A stretch of 64,000 nt of DNA from Limnobacter sp. CACIAM 66H1 (GTDB lineage: Bacteria; Pseudomonadota; Gammaproteobacteria; Burkholderiales; Burkholderiaceae_B): positions 55,725-119,724 of the forward strand of contig NZ_LUJK01000002.1 of the NCBI RefSeq assembly GCF_001601825.1, read 5' to 3'. The notes below the pieces were generated by a model. It searched no databases, was not told where the DNA came from, and was given only the letters and a program-made list of their open reading frames with translations. Every line of letters starts with the position of its first letter. The first letter of the stretch is position 1. A program made the position numbers and the translations under genes. Shown here piece after piece: positions 42,221-51,773 of this stretch.

Positions 42221-43226
42221 TGGTTTCACCAGCATTGCTGGTTCGTTCAGGGTTGTGGAAACGCTCGTAGGCTTCAACAATGCGGGCCACCAACGGGTGG
42301 CGCACTACATCTGCGCTGGTGAAGTAGGTCATGGCAATGCCTTTGACATTGCGCAGCACATGCTGGGTTTGTACCAAACCACTTTGCTGACCGCGTGGCA
42401 AGTCAATCTGTGTGACGTCACCGGTGATCACGGCTTTGCTTCCAAACCCGATTCGGGTCAAAAACATTTTCATTTGTTCGGGGGTGGTGTTTTGGGCTTC
42501 GTCCAGAATGACGAATGCATGGCTCAGCGTGCGGCCGCGCATGTAAGCAAGCGGCGCAATTTCAATCACGTTGCGCTCAAACCATTTTTGCACACGGTCG
42601 AAACCGGCCAAATCGTAAAGCGCATCGTACAGAGGGCGCAGGTAGGGGTCTACTTTCTGGTTCAGGTCACCTGGCAAAAAGCCAAGGCGTTCGCCAGCTT
42701 CCACGGCGGGGCGAGTCAAAATAATTCGCTTTACGCTGTCGCGTTCCAGTGCATCCACGGCGCAAGCCACGGCCAGGTAGGTTTTTCCGGTACCGGCCGG
42801 GCCAATACCAAAGGTCAGGTCGTGATCAAGCACTGCCTTCAGATAGTCTTTCTGGCGTTCAGTGCGGGGCTGCAGGTCGCCTTTTTTGGTGCGCAACACC
42901 ACGGGTTCTTCGGCGCCGGCGATCACCGGAACATCCTTTTTTGTGCTGGCCACGGTATTGGTGTTTTTCAGTTCAACCAAGGCCAGTTGAATTTCGTCGG
43001 CAGTAACCGGCTTGTCACTTTTCTCGAAAAAATGATTGATCAGGATAAAAGCCTGCTTGGCATTCTCCTTGTCGCCCACCACATTCAAGGTGCCGTTGCG
43101 TCGCGCAATTTTTACATTCAATGCGGCTTCAATTTGCCGAAGGTTGGCGTCCACAGGGCCACACAGGTTGGCCAGCTTGTGGTTGTCGTCTTCGGGGGCG
43201 TGCCATTCACTGCCTTTTGCTTTCAT
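42210..43226 (-). CDS. phoH: PhoH-like ATPase (YbeZ)
   Basis: 338 aa. An N-terminal KH-like/R3H region (to about 110) is followed by a P-loop ATPase: Walker A GIGPAGTGKTYLAV, Walker B HAFVILDEAQNTTPEQMKMFLTRIG, sensor VITGDVTQIDLP. It acts with YbeY in RNA handling and phosphate-starvation-related roles in the family. It is first gene of the ybeZ-ybeY pair. Confidence 0.95.
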   Translation of the reverse strand: MKAKGSEWHAPEDDNHKLANLCGPVDANLRQIEAALNVKIARRNGTLNVVGDKENAKQAFILINHFFEKSDKPVTADEIQLALVELKNTNTVASTKKDVPVIAGAEEPVVLRTKKGDLQPRTERQKDYLKAVLDHDLTFGIGPAGTGKTYLAVACAVDALERDSVKRIILTRPAVEAGERLGFLPGDLNQKVDPYLRPLYDALYDLAGFDRVQKWFERNVIEIAPLAYMRGRTLSHAFVILDEAQNTTPEQMKMFLTRIGFGSKAVITGDVTQIDLPRGQQSGLVQTQHVLRNVKGIAMTYFTSADVVRHPLVARIVEAYERFHNPERTSNAGETNDE

Positions 43227-43265
43227 GGGGTGCTTCTAGAAAAGTTGAATCTGTATTTTAAGCAT

Positions 43266-44723
43266 TCAATCTTCCATTTGCCGGTGGCGCGGCGGGAAAC
43301 TGACGCGCATCAAGGTACCCGGCCTGTCGGGGTGGCTGGATTTCGGATTGTCATGAATGGTGACGTTGGCATCGTGTTGATGTGCTGTTTCCTGCACAAT
43401 GGCGAGCCCCAGGCCTGAGCCATCCTCGCTGGTGCCCAGCACGCGGTAAAAACGGTCGAACACCAGGTTGCGCTCGCTTTCAGGAATGCCAGGGCCATCG
43501 TCCTCCACTTCCAGCACAATGGCTTCGCGTTGGGGGCTGTCGTCCACCCGCACGGTCACACAACCTTCCTCAGGGGTGTAGCGCAGGGCATTTTCCACCA
43601 GGTTTTTCATCATCTCGGTCAGCATCAGGGTTTGACCGTTCACATACACCGGGTGATCGGGTACTTCAACACCCAGGTCAATGCGTTTGTTCATGGCCTC
43701 GGGCACAAAATCGCGGGTGACCGTGCGCGCAATGTGGGTTAAATCCAGCTTTTCAAATTGCAGCACAGAGGGTGCTTCAGTGCGGGCCAGCGCCAGCAGC
43801 TGGTTGACCAATCGGGTGGATCGTTCAGTGCCCACTTTTAATCGGCGCAGGCTGCGCAGTTTGGCAGCCTCGTCGGTTTCATCGCTCAGCAATTCAACTT
43901 GCATGCGCAGGCCCGCCAAGGGTGTTTTAAGCTGATGCGCAGCATCGGCCACAAAGCGTTTTTGGGTGTCGATGGTTTGCTCAAGCCTTTCCAGTTGCTC
44001 GTTCAAGGCGGTAATGACCGGCAGCAACTCTTCGGGTGTGTCTTTCGTTTGCAGGGCACTGAGATCGTCGGGTTTTCGGGTGCGAATAATGTCAAGTAAA
44101 CTGTTCAACGGGGCGATGCCTCGCGACAGACCAAACCACACCAGCAACACGGCCAGTGGCAGAATAACAAACTGAGGCAGAATCACGCCCTTGATGATTT
44201 CATTGGCCAAGCCATCGCGCTTGCCGAGTGTTTCCGCGATCTGAATCAGCATGAACCTGTTTTCGCCCACGGTGGGCAGTTCAATCCACAGGTGGCCTGC
44301 ACGAAAGTCTTCGCCATTGACCACAATGTCCCGAAAATTAACCACCCCAATTTGCCGGGCCTCGCGTTGCGGAATGGGCAGGGTTCGTTCGTCGCCCAGC
44401 AAAAATTCACCACCTTTGCCAAGCACTTGAATACGCAATTGGTCAGTGCCATCGGCCAGTAAAATTTCCAGCGCTTCTTTGGGGATTGAAAACTGGTTGC
44501 TGGGCGCTTGCGCCGCCACCTCTTGGGCCAGCGCAGTGATTTTGTCGTCAAGAATATGGTCGAAGGGATCGTTGGCAATTGACTTGGCAACCAGGTAGGT
44601 CACACCAATACTCATGGGCCACAAAATGAGCAGTGGGGCCAACATCCAGTCCAGAATTTCGCCAAACAGCGAGCGGCGTTGTTGTTGCCCCGAGGCCAGT
44701 GGATTGCGTTTGTACCAAGCCAA
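43266..44723 (-). CDS. Sensor histidine kinase, TctE-like
   Basis: 485 aa inner-membrane kinase. TM1 at 27-47, periplasmic 2CSK_N-type sensor domain (48-180), TM2 at about 181-200, HisKA with phospho-His263 (RFVADAAHQLKTPLAGL), HATPase with ENALRYTPEEG, DDGPGIPESERNLVFDRFYR and GSGLGLAI. The TctE group often controls tricarboxylate uptake, but no such transporter is adjacent. It lies 13 bp after its response regulator. Confidence 0.92.
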   Translation of the reverse strand: MAWYKRNPLASGQQQRRSLFGEILDWMLAPLLILWPMSIGVTYLVAKSIANDPFDHILDDKITALAQEVAAQAPSNQFSIPKEALEILLADGTDQLRIQVLGKGGEFLLGDERTLPIPQREARQIGVVNFRDIVVNGEDFRAGHLWIELPTVGENRFMLIQIAETLGKRDGLANEIIKGVILPQFVILPLAVLLVWFGLSRGIAPLNSLLDIIRTRKPDDLSALQTKDTPEELLPVITALNEQLERLEQTIDTQKRFVADAAHQLKTPLAGLRMQVELLSDETDEAAKLRSLRRLKVGTERSTRLVNQLLALARTEAPSVLQFEKLDLTHIARTVTRDFVPEAMNKRIDLGVEVPDHPVYVNGQTLMLTEMMKNLVENALRYTPEEGCVTVRVDDSPQREAIVLEVEDDGPGIPESERNLVFDRFYRVLGTSEDGSGLGLAIVQETAHQHDANVTIHDNPKSSHPDRPGTLMRVSFPPRHRQMED

Positions 44724-44736
44724 TCAGGCACCTGCC

Positions 44737-45441
44737 TTATGTGTTGGCGTTGGCATCGGGCGAGGCTTCTTTCTCGACAAATTTTTCAAGGCAATAACCC
44801 AGGCCACGCACCGTGGCAATTCGAACACCGTTGACTTCAATTTTTTTACGCAGGCGGTGTATGTAAACCTCAATCGCGTTGTTGCTCACTTCTTCGCCCC
44901 ATTCGCACAGGTGGTCTACAAATTGTTCTTTGCTGACCAAGCGGCCCACACGTTGAAGCAGCACCTCCAGCAAACCGACTTCACGCGCTGAAAGGTCAAG
45001 CATGTCGTCGTTGATGTAGGCAATGCGCCCCACCTGGTCGAAGGTGAGTGGTCCGTGTTTCCAGATGCTGGCGCCGCCACCTGTGCCACGTCGCGCCAAT
45101 GCGCGTACGCGGGCCTCAAGTTCTTTCAGGTCGAAAGGCTTGGCCATGTAGTCGTCGGCACCAGCGTCCAGGCCTTGCACGCGTTGTTCAACGCTGTCTG
45201 CTGCTGTCAAAATGAGCACAGGCATGTTGTTGCCGCGTGCGCGCAGGCGGCGCAACACCTCCAAGCCGCTCATTTTTGGCAGGCCCAAATCGAGTATCAA
45301 GATATCGTAGTTCATGGTGGTCAGCGCAGTGTCGGCGTCGCTGCCCTTGAACATGCAATCGACGGCGTAGCCGGCTTGACGCAGCGATTGCGACAAGCCC
45401 TCAGACAACAAGCTGTCGTCTTCGGCCAGAAGTATTTTCAT
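44737..45441 (-). CDS. OmpR-family response regulator, TctD-like
   Basis: 234 aa. Receiver with E7-D8-D9, phospho-acceptor D51 (ILILDLGLPKMSG) and Lys in YMAKPFD. C-terminal winged helix (LSAREVGLLEVLLQRVGRLVSKEQFVDHLCEW, NAIEVYIHRLRKKIEVNGVRIATVRGLGYCLE). First gene of the pair with the TctE-like kinase. Confidence 0.94.
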   Translation of the reverse strand: MKILLAEDDSLLSEGLSQSLRQAGYAVDCMFKGSDADTALTTMNYDILILDLGLPKMSGLEVLRRLRARGNNMPVLILTAADSVEQRVQGLDAGADDYMAKPFDLKELEARVRALARRGTGGGASIWKHGPLTFDQVGRIAYINDDMLDLSAREVGLLEVLLQRVGRLVSKEQFVDHLCEWGEEVSNNAIEVYIHRLRKKIEVNGVRIATVRGLGYCLEKFVEKEASPDANANT

Positions 45442-45515
45442 CCCTGTCTCCTCAGTGCAGGCCGGCCAGTTTGGCTCTTTTTACCTGAACATGAATGGTG
45501 TGTATTGTCTTGATT

Positions 45516-46376
45516 TTAGCCTGAAAGCGCAGTGGCTTTCGCCGACTGAATTGCGTCACGGGTGTTTCGAGCCTCAAGCGCAGCAGCGCTTGCAAAATCG
45601 GCCTTGGTGCTGGCGTACAAGATGGCGCGAGAGGAATTGATCAGCAAACCCCAGCCTTGGCTGCACAGGCCATTTTTTACCGTGTTCAGCAAATCGCCAC
45701 CTTGTGCGCCAATGCCAGGCACCAGCAGGGGCGAATCGCCAACGATTCCGCGAACCGTTTTGATCTCTTCGGGGTAGGTGGCACCCACAACCAAGCCAAT
45801 CTGGCGGTGCGGGTTCCAAGTGGTAGTGGCCAGCTTGGCGACTGTTTGATAAAGCGGTTCGCCTTTTTCAGTGTTTAAAAATTGCAGGTCGTTGCCACCT
45901 GGGTTCGAGGTGCGGCACAGCAGAAACAGGCCACGGTCGGCATAGGCATGATAGGGCTCGACGGAATCGCTGCCCATGTAGGGGCTAAGGGTTACGCTGT
46001 CGGCCTTGTAACGCTCGAACGCTTCAATCGCGTATTGCTTGGCTGTGGCGCCGATGTCGCCGCGTTTGGCATCCAGAATGGTAGTGGCGTGTGGCGCAAT
46101 TTCGTTGGCGTAAGCCAGAATGTTTTCCAGCGCCGCTTCAGCCTTGTTGGCTGCAAAGTAGGCGATTTGAGGCTTAAAGGCACAGGCGAACTCGGCGGTG
46201 GCTTTCACAATTTCGAAGCAAAAGCGTTCAATTTCTGCGGGGCTTGTGCCATAGCCTTCGGGCATGCGGGAAATGTCTGGGTCCAAGCCCACGCACAACA
46301 TGGAATTGCTGTGTTGCCAACTGTCAGCCAGCCGTTGAGGAAAGGTAGAAAACTGCGAAAAACGATTGCTGGCCAT
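45516..46376 (-). CDS. pyrF: Orotidine 5'-phosphate decarboxylase (type 2)
   Basis: 286 aa, the longer type-2 form usual in Burkholderiales and actinobacteria. Last step of UMP synthesis. Active-site motif ATTILDAKRGDIGATAKQYA with catalytic Lys, substrate blocks MLCVGLDPDISRMPEG and LVPGIGAQGGD. It is divergent from the EamA transporter gene. Confidence 0.95.
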   Translation of the reverse strand: MASNRFSQFSTFPQRLADSWQHSNSMLCVGLDPDISRMPEGYGTSPAEIERFCFEIVKATAEFACAFKPQIAYFAANKAEAALENILAYANEIAPHATTILDAKRGDIGATAKQYAIEAFERYKADSVTLSPYMGSDSVEPYHAYADRGLFLLCRTSNPGGNDLQFLNTEKGEPLYQTVAKLATTTWNPHRQIGLVVGATYPEEIKTVRGIVGDSPLLVPGIGAQGGDLLNTVKNGLCSQGWGLLINSSRAILYASTKADFASAAALEARNTRDAIQSAKATALSG

Positions 46377-46493
46377 TGCGTGTGAGAACAGTTGGGAAGT
46401 TCAAGTATTGTACAGGATCAGGGCAAGCCCCTAGGGCCAAGCGTGGACCGATGCACTACACTGGGGCACTTTACTGAATGATCGTTCACTTAC

Positions 46494-47393
46494 GTGCCTG
46501 CTGCAAAATTATCCCTGCCTCAAATCCAGTTGCTTCTTGGTATTACAGCCATTTGGGGTTTGAACTGGCCTGTCATGAAGTATGCGGTGACTCAGTACCC
46601 ACCCTTACATTTCCGCACCCTGTGCATGGTGTTCGGCATGGTAGCCATGTGGTTTGTGGCTCGGCAAATGAAGGTGTCGCTCAAGGTGCCGCGTGAAATG
46701 TGGGGACGTGTGGCACTGCTGTGCCTGCCCAATATGATTGGCTGGCACTTGTTTTGTATTTTGGCCGTGAAGGAACTGAGCTCGGGCCGTGCAGCGATTT
46801 TGGGCTACACCATGCCAGTGTGGGTGGTATTGACTGGTTTGATGTTCGCCCACCCGGTAGGGCGCCGTGGCTGGATCGGATTAAGCTTGGCGATGGTGGC
46901 TGCGATGTTGCTGCTCTCTTCTGAATTTGCAGCCATTGCTGGCAGCCCTCTGGGAGTGGTGCTGATGCTTATTGCTGCTGCATGTTGGGGGCTTGGTACT
47001 ACGCTGATTCGGCACTATCCCACGGGTTTGCATGCCCTCACCTTTACCCATGCCATGATGCCGCCTACCATTGTGGCCATGGGTTTGGCTGGTTTTTGGT
47101 TTGAGGGAACCGATGTGGGTGCGCCGCAAGGTTGGTCGCAGTGGTGGCCAATTTTCTACAACGCTTTTGGTGTGTTCGCATTTTGCCAGGTTGCATGGTT
47201 TAGCCTGGCCAAATCGCTGCCACCCATTGTGTCGAGCTTGTCCATCATGATTATTCCGGTGGTTGGTGTGATGGCAGGGAGTTTATTCCTTGGCGAGGTA
47301 CCGCATTGGCCTGACTTTGCAGCATTGGTTTTGATTCTTGGCGCGATGGCTGTGATTCTCGTGCCGGGGAGAAAGAAAGCAGTTGTCGGCTGA
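46494..47393 (+). CDS. EamA/DMT-family transporter
   Basis: 299 aa, ten TM helices in two EamA repeats (LLGITAIWGLNWPVMKYAV..., VLMLIAAACWGLGTTLIRHYP...). Start GTG at 46494; the ATG at 46478 is in another frame. The substrate (amino acid, nucleotide or drug) cannot be read. Dispersed repeat copy B begins directly after its stop codon. Confidence 0.88.
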   Translation: MPAAKLSLPQIQLLLGITAIWGLNWPVMKYAVTQYPPLHFRTLCMVFGMVAMWFVARQMKVSLKVPREMWGRVALLCLPNMIGWHLFCILAVKELSSGRAAILGYTMPVWVVLTGLMFAHPVGRRGWIGLSLAMVAAMLLLSSEFAAIAGSPLGVVLMLIAAACWGLGTTLIRHYPTGLHALTFTHAMMPPTIVAMGLAGFWFEGTDVGAPQGWSQWWPIFYNAFGVFAFCQVAWFSLAKSLPPIVSSLSIMIIPVVGVMAGSLFLGEVPHWPDFAALVLILGAMAVILVPGRKKAVVG

Positions 47394-48082
47394 AGCGCGG
47401 GTTACTTGTGTCGCACAGAGCTGGTGATTAAGCGCTGGTCACCGCTGCTGTTCCTGGCCAACTCGGCATGGGTTACTTGTTCCGCACAGAAAACCGCTGA
47501 GTCCCTTTTTGAATGGATTCGTGCTCACCTCGCTCGGCAAAAGGGCGGGCCGAGTCTCGGCGTCGGCTTGTAGCCGACCGCTGCGAATCCATTCAAACGG
47601 GGCGGTTTTCTTGAAGTGCGCCCCAAGCAATCCCACTGCCGTGTTGGCTTGAACCCGCAGAGTGCGCCCATCTCTAAGTTCAGTTCCCGAATCTCCGGCC
47701 AGCGCTTCTCCACCTCCGATCGACTCATGGCTGCGTTCAAAGCCGTATCAACACTGGCGAATCTCCCTCTCCACGCAACTCACGGCTGATTTCATCGCCC
47801 AATCGGCGGCGGTGTTTCGATCGCTTCGCCTTCAAGAAAACCTGCCCTTGCGTGCCGAGCAGGGCCGGTGTTGCCCAGCATGGGCGACAGAGAACGGACC
47901 CGACCCGTAGTTTAGGAGGGTCGTTCTCAGGCATCGCAAGGCTCAGCAAGGGATCAACAGGTTTTCTGGCGAGAGATCGGAACCCAAGCCGATCGGGCAG
48001 TTAACCGACGGGCGAGAGATCGGAACCCAAGCCGAGTGGCCGATTAATAACCGCCAAGAGAGCGGGGCCCAAGCCGATTGTG
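47394..48082 (+). repeat. Dispersed composite repeat, copy B
   Basis: The 826 bp from 47394 to 48219 hold no gene. The stretch 47461-47952 is nearly identical to copy A. The leader unit occurs at about 47394 and 47462. The 90-bp module 47508-47597 has perfect 14-bp inverted ends, TTTGAATGGATTCG / CGAATCCATTCAAA. Three tandem units with a period of about 43 bp (GAGAGATCGGAACCCAAGCCG at 47971 and 48014, a diverged one at about 48057) end the element. The remaining 137 bp lead into sbp. Confidence 0.87.
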
Positions 48083-48219
48083 CTTCGATGAATTCAGCGA
48101 ATGATCACGCATTCGAGCTGATGAAGAATCTGATAAGCAAAGAAGTTTTTCTTCGTTCACAGCGCAAAGCCTGATCCCTAAGATGTGACCACATCAAGAA
48201 CACTCTGAAGGATTACATC

Positions 48220-49233
48220 ATGAATTTTGCCGCTCTGATCAAAAAAACCTTGGGGCTAACTGCGGCCCTGGCGATCTCCTCCACCGCATGGGCCAACGTT
48301 GAATTGCTTAACGTGTCCTATGACCCAACTCGCGAGTTGTACCAGGAGTTCAATCCGGCATTTGCCAAATACTGGAAAGAAAAAACTGGCGAAACCGTGA
48401 CTATCAAGCAAAGTCATGGCGGTGCAGGCAAGCAGGCCCGCGCAGTGATCGATGGTTTGGAGGCGGATGTAGTCACGCTGGCCTTGGCCTACGACATTGA
48501 TGCGATTGCTGAAAAAACAGGCAAGATTCCGGCGGACTGGCAAAAGAAGCTGTCCAACAACAGTTCGCCTTACACCTCAACCATTGTGTTCCTGGTTCGC
48601 AAAGGCAACCCAAAGAACATCAAGGATTGGGATGATTTGGTCAAGCCCGGCATTCAAGTGATTACACCTAACCCGAAAACCTCGGGCGGTGCACGCTGGA
48701 ACTACTTGGCTGCGTGGGGCTATGCCTTGAAAAAGCCGGGTGGTACTGAAGCCAAAGCCAAAGATTTCGTGACGACCCTGTACAAAAACGTGCCGGTGCT
48801 GGATTCCGGTGCGCGTGGGTCAACCAATACTTTCGTGCAAAGAAATATTGGTGATGTGTTTATTTCCTGGGAAAACGAAGCGTTCCTGGCCATCAATGAA
48901 TTGGGTAAGGACAAGTTTGAAATCATTGTGCCCTCGGTCTCGATTTTGGCAGAGCCACCCGTTGCAGTGGTGAAAGGAAATGCGGACAGAAAAGGTACAA
49001 CTGTAGTTGCGCAAGCCTACCTTGATTATCTGTACTCTCCCGTTGGGCAACAAATTGCAGCGGCAAACTATTACCGTCCCAACAAGCCCGAACTGGTGGC
49101 CAACAAGGCAGACTTGAATCGTTTCCCCAAAGTGAAACTATTCACCATCGACGAAGTGTTTGGTGGTTGGCAGAAAGCCCAGAAAACCCACTTTGAGGAT
49201 GGTGGTGTTTTCGATCAAATCTTCAAGCGTTAA
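48220..49233 (+). CDS. sbp: Sulfate/thiosulfate ABC transporter binding protein
   Basis: 337 aa periplasmic protein with Sec signal ([25 protein letters not shown]). Family blocks: [102 protein letters not shown]. It begins the sulfate operon, with a hydrolase gene between it and cysT. Confidence 0.95.
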   Translation: MNFAALIKKTLGLTAALAISSTAWANVELLNVSYDPTRELYQEFNPAFAKYWKEKTGETVTIKQSHGGAGKQARAVIDGLEADVVTLALAYDIDAIAEKTGKIPADWQKKLSNNSSPYTSTIVFLVRKGNPKNIKDWDDLVKPGIQVITPNPKTSGGARWNYLAAWGYALKKPGGTEAKAKDFVTTLYKNVPVLDSGARGSTNTFVQRNIGDVFISWENEAFLAINELGKDKFEIIVPSVSILAEPPVAVVKGNADRKGTTVVAQAYLDYLYSPVGQQIAAANYYRPNKPELVANKADLNRFPKVKLFTIDEVFGGWQKAQKTHFEDGGVFDQIFKR

Positions 49234-49245
49234 TGGTCGGGAGTA

Positions 49246-49923
49246 TTGACCGTGCTTGCGCCCACTTGCATCACCGTGCCCGGCTTGAATGGCAGTGGCC
49301 CAGACCACTGGCAAACCTGGGCAGAGAAGCAAATTCCAAATTGCCGAAGGGTAAGCGGGATTGACTTCAACAAACCGGTGGTCGCAGCGTGGGCTGATGC
49401 AATTCGAAACAACATTCGAGACGAGGCGGGTAGCGTGATCCTGATCGCACACAGTTTTGGCTGTCTGGCCAGTGTGGTTGCGATTGCGGACAACGAAACC
49501 AAGGTGGCTGGGGTCATTTTGGTGGCGCCAGCATCTCCCCAGCGATTCAGTGCAACAGGGCTGATCACTTCGCAAGAACTTTCGCCCACTACTTTGCTCG
49601 GTGCGATTCCTGCACGACCTTTGGGCGTACCGGGCGTATTCATCGCGAGCTCGGACGATCCTTGGCTAAAATTGACTCATGCTCGATACTGGGCAGACCA
49701 TTGGGGTTTGCGTTTTACCTGTTTGCGCAATGCAGGGCATATCAATGTGGAGTCGGGATTTGGCGCCTGGCCTGCCTTGCCTCGTTTGGTGGCCAAATTT
49801 AGAGAGCAGGTTCAGGCCATTCCTTTGGGGCAAATTCAAGCGCAGAGCCAGGTCAGCAAGAATCGTTTCACAGCACTGGCGAAGATTCGCCAGTTGACGC
49901 GCAATTCCATCGACCTTCTGTAG
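49246..49923 (+). CDS. RBBP9/YdeN-type alpha/beta hydrolase
   Basis: 225 aa with TTG (49246) or GTG (49252) start. CITVPGLNGSGPDHWQTWAE, nucleophile LIAHSFGCLASV (Ser), acid near FIASSDDPW and His in RNAGHINVESGFGAW are the RBBP9-family signature. It sits 12 bp after sbp and 102 bp before cysT, so it is embedded in the sulfate operon. It may cleave a sulfur ester, but nothing in the sequence shows the substrate. Confidence 0.87.
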   Translation: MTVLAPTCITVPGLNGSGPDHWQTWAEKQIPNCRRVSGIDFNKPVVAAWADAIRNNIRDEAGSVILIAHSFGCLASVVAIADNETKVAGVILVAPASPQRFSATGLITSQELSPTTLLGAIPARPLGVPGVFIASSDDPWLKLTHARYWADHWGLRFTCLRNAGHINVESGFGAWPALPRLVAKFREQVQAIPLGQIQAQSQVSKNRFTALAKIRQLTRNSIDLL

Positions 49924-50025
49924 CCCATGTCGGATCATAAATTTTTCTTATATCGATCCAACTTTTTAATCGTTCAGTATCTAAAGCCACTCCAATAGAC
50001 TGCTTGCTTCGCATTTAAATCGAAC

Positions 50026-50880
50026 TTGTCAAGGTCTATTGTGGCTTCGTCTTCATCCACCAAACGCGTGCTGCCCGGGTTTCATCTCACCCTGGGCTAT
50101 GCCATCGTCTATCTCTCTTTGCTCATCCTGATTCCGCTGTCCGCGGTGTTCATCAAAACATTCGAGATGAGCTTTGCCGATTTCTGGAGCACGGTGACTG
50201 ATCCCCGAATCGTTGCAACTTACCGGGTTTCATTTGGAATCTCTTTATTGGCAGCCGGCATCAATGCGGTGTTTGGCCTGTTATTGGCCTGGATACTGGT
50301 TCGCTACACCTTCCCCGGTCGAAAAATCGTGGATGCTCTGGTTGACCTTCCATTTGCCCTCCCCACGGCGGTGGCTGGTATTGCACTGACGGCCTTGTAT
50401 GCCGGCAACGGATGGGTAGGCCAATACCTGGAGCCATTGGGAATCAAGGTGGCTTTTGCACCCGCCGGTATTTTGGTGGCTTTGGTGTTTATTGGTTTGC
50501 CCTTTGTGGTGCGGACAGTTCAGCCCGTGCTGGAAGACATGGAAAGTGAATTGGAAGAGGCCGCAAGCAGTCTTGGGGCGAACCGTTGGCAAACGTTTTT
50601 TCATGTCATTTTGCCCATCGTGTTTCCAGCTTTGCTCACGGGCTTCGCGTTGGCCTTTGCGAGGGCAGTGGGTGAATACGGTTCGGTTATTTTCATCGCC
50701 GGCAACATTCCGTATGTGTCTGAAATTACTCCGTTGATGATCATCACCAAGCTCGAGCAATACGACTACACCGGCGCGACTGCCATCGCATCGGTCATGT
50801 TGATCATTTCATTCATCTTGTTGCTGGCCATCAACGGCCTGCAAGCCTGGACTGCCAAACGCACAGGGAGAACTCAATAA
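50026..50880 (+). CDS. cysT: Sulfate ABC transporter permease CysT
   Basis: 284 aa, six TM helices, CysT/CysU family. LPGFHLTLGYAIVYLSLLILIPLSAVF, DLPFALPTAVAGIAL, EEAASSLGANRWQTFFHVILPIVFPALLTGFALAFARAVGEYGSVIFIAGN (EAA loop). Start is TTG 50026 or GTG 50041; no strong ribosome site helps. Its stop TAA shares a base with the cysW ATG (TAATG). Confidence 0.94.
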   Translation: MSRSIVASSSSTKRVLPGFHLTLGYAIVYLSLLILIPLSAVFIKTFEMSFADFWSTVTDPRIVATYRVSFGISLLAAGINAVFGLLLAWILVRYTFPGRKIVDALVDLPFALPTAVAGIALTALYAGNGWVGQYLEPLGIKVAFAPAGILVALVFIGLPFVVRTVQPVLEDMESELEEAASSLGANRWQTFFHVILPIVFPALLTGFALAFARAVGEYGSVIFIAGNIPYVSEITPLMIITKLEQYDYTGATAIASVMLIISFILLLAINGLQAWTAKRTGRTQ

Positions 50881-51761
50881 TGTCGGGCGCTGTTGCATTG
50901 CATATTCACACCTCGCGCGCCGAGAAGCTTCAAAGCTCGTCGGCCACGCGGGAATCGCCATGGGTCAAGTGGGCCTTGATTGGCACGGGGGTGGCTTTCT
51001 TTGGTTTCTTCTTGCTGCTGCCTTTGTTTGCTGTTTTTGTCGAGGCATTCAGGCAGGGCGTAGGCGTGTATTGGGAGTCTCTCAAAGAGCCCGATGCTGT
51101 ATATGCCTTAAAGCTGACTTTGTTGGCCGCAGCGATTGCGGTGCCCTTGAACCTGGTGTTTGGTGTGGCCGCCGCCTGGGCCATTGCGAAGTTCGAGTTT
51201 CGAGGCAAGCAGGTGCTCATCACCTTGATTGATTTGCCTTTCTCTGTGAGCCCCGTGATTGCTGGCCTGGTATATGTGTTGTTGTTTGGCGCTCAGGGCT
51301 GGTTTGCACCCCTTTTGGCCGAGTACGAGATTCGCATTATTTTTGCGGTGCCCGGCATTGTGCTGGCCACAGTATTTGTCACCGTACCTTTTATCGCTCG
51401 CGAGCTGATTCCGCTGATGGAAGCACAGGGCAAAGAGGAAGAAGAAGCCGCAGTGGTACTGGGTGCGCGGGGCTGGCAAACCTTCTGGCATGTCACCCTG
51501 CCTAACATCAAGTGGGGTTTGCTGTACGGCGTTATCTTGTGTAACGCCCGAGCCATGGGCGAGTTTGGTGCGGTGTCAGTCGTGTCGGGGCACATTCGCG
51601 GCGAAACCAATACGCTGCCCTTGCACGTCGAAATTCTATACAACGAATACCAGTTTTCGGCTGCGTTCGCCGTGGCTTCGATTCTTGCGTTTCTAGCCTT
51701 GATCACCTTGGGCATTAAAACCTGGGTTGAGCATCAAGCCGCCAAACAGGGCGTGCACTAA
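50880..51761 (+). CDS. cysW: Sulfate ABC transporter permease CysW
   Basis: 293 aa, partner of CysT in the channel. A 35-residue N-terminal tail precedes TM1; DLPFSVSPVIAGLVYVLLFG, EEEAAVVLGARGWQTFWHVTLPNIKWGLLYGVILCNARAMGEFGAVSVVSGHIRGETNTLPLHVEILYNEY are characteristic of CysW. cysA follows after 12 bp. Confidence 0.95.
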   Translation: MSGAVALHIHTSRAEKLQSSSATRESPWVKWALIGTGVAFFGFFLLLPLFAVFVEAFRQGVGVYWESLKEPDAVYALKLTLLAAAIAVPLNLVFGVAAAWAIAKFEFRGKQVLITLIDLPFSVSPVIAGLVYVLLFGAQGWFAPLLAEYEIRIIFAVPGIVLATVFVTVPFIARELIPLMEAQGKEEEEAAVVLGARGWQTFWHVTLPNIKWGLLYGVILCNARAMGEFGAVSVVSGHIRGETNTLPLHVEILYNEYQFSAAFAVASILAFLALITLGIKTWVEHQAAKQGVH

Positions 51762-51773
51762 GAAGGAATTATC

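Noticed and set aside
42171..43418. 415-aa rightward frame opposite phoH
   Set aside because: Shadow of the well-supported PhoH-like gene on the other strand; composition is His/Gln/Cys-rich with no recognisable domain.
47971..48080. Possible CRISPR array
   Set aside because: Only three degenerate units, spacers of unequal and related sequence, no cas genes, and the unit also occurs inside other repeat copies.
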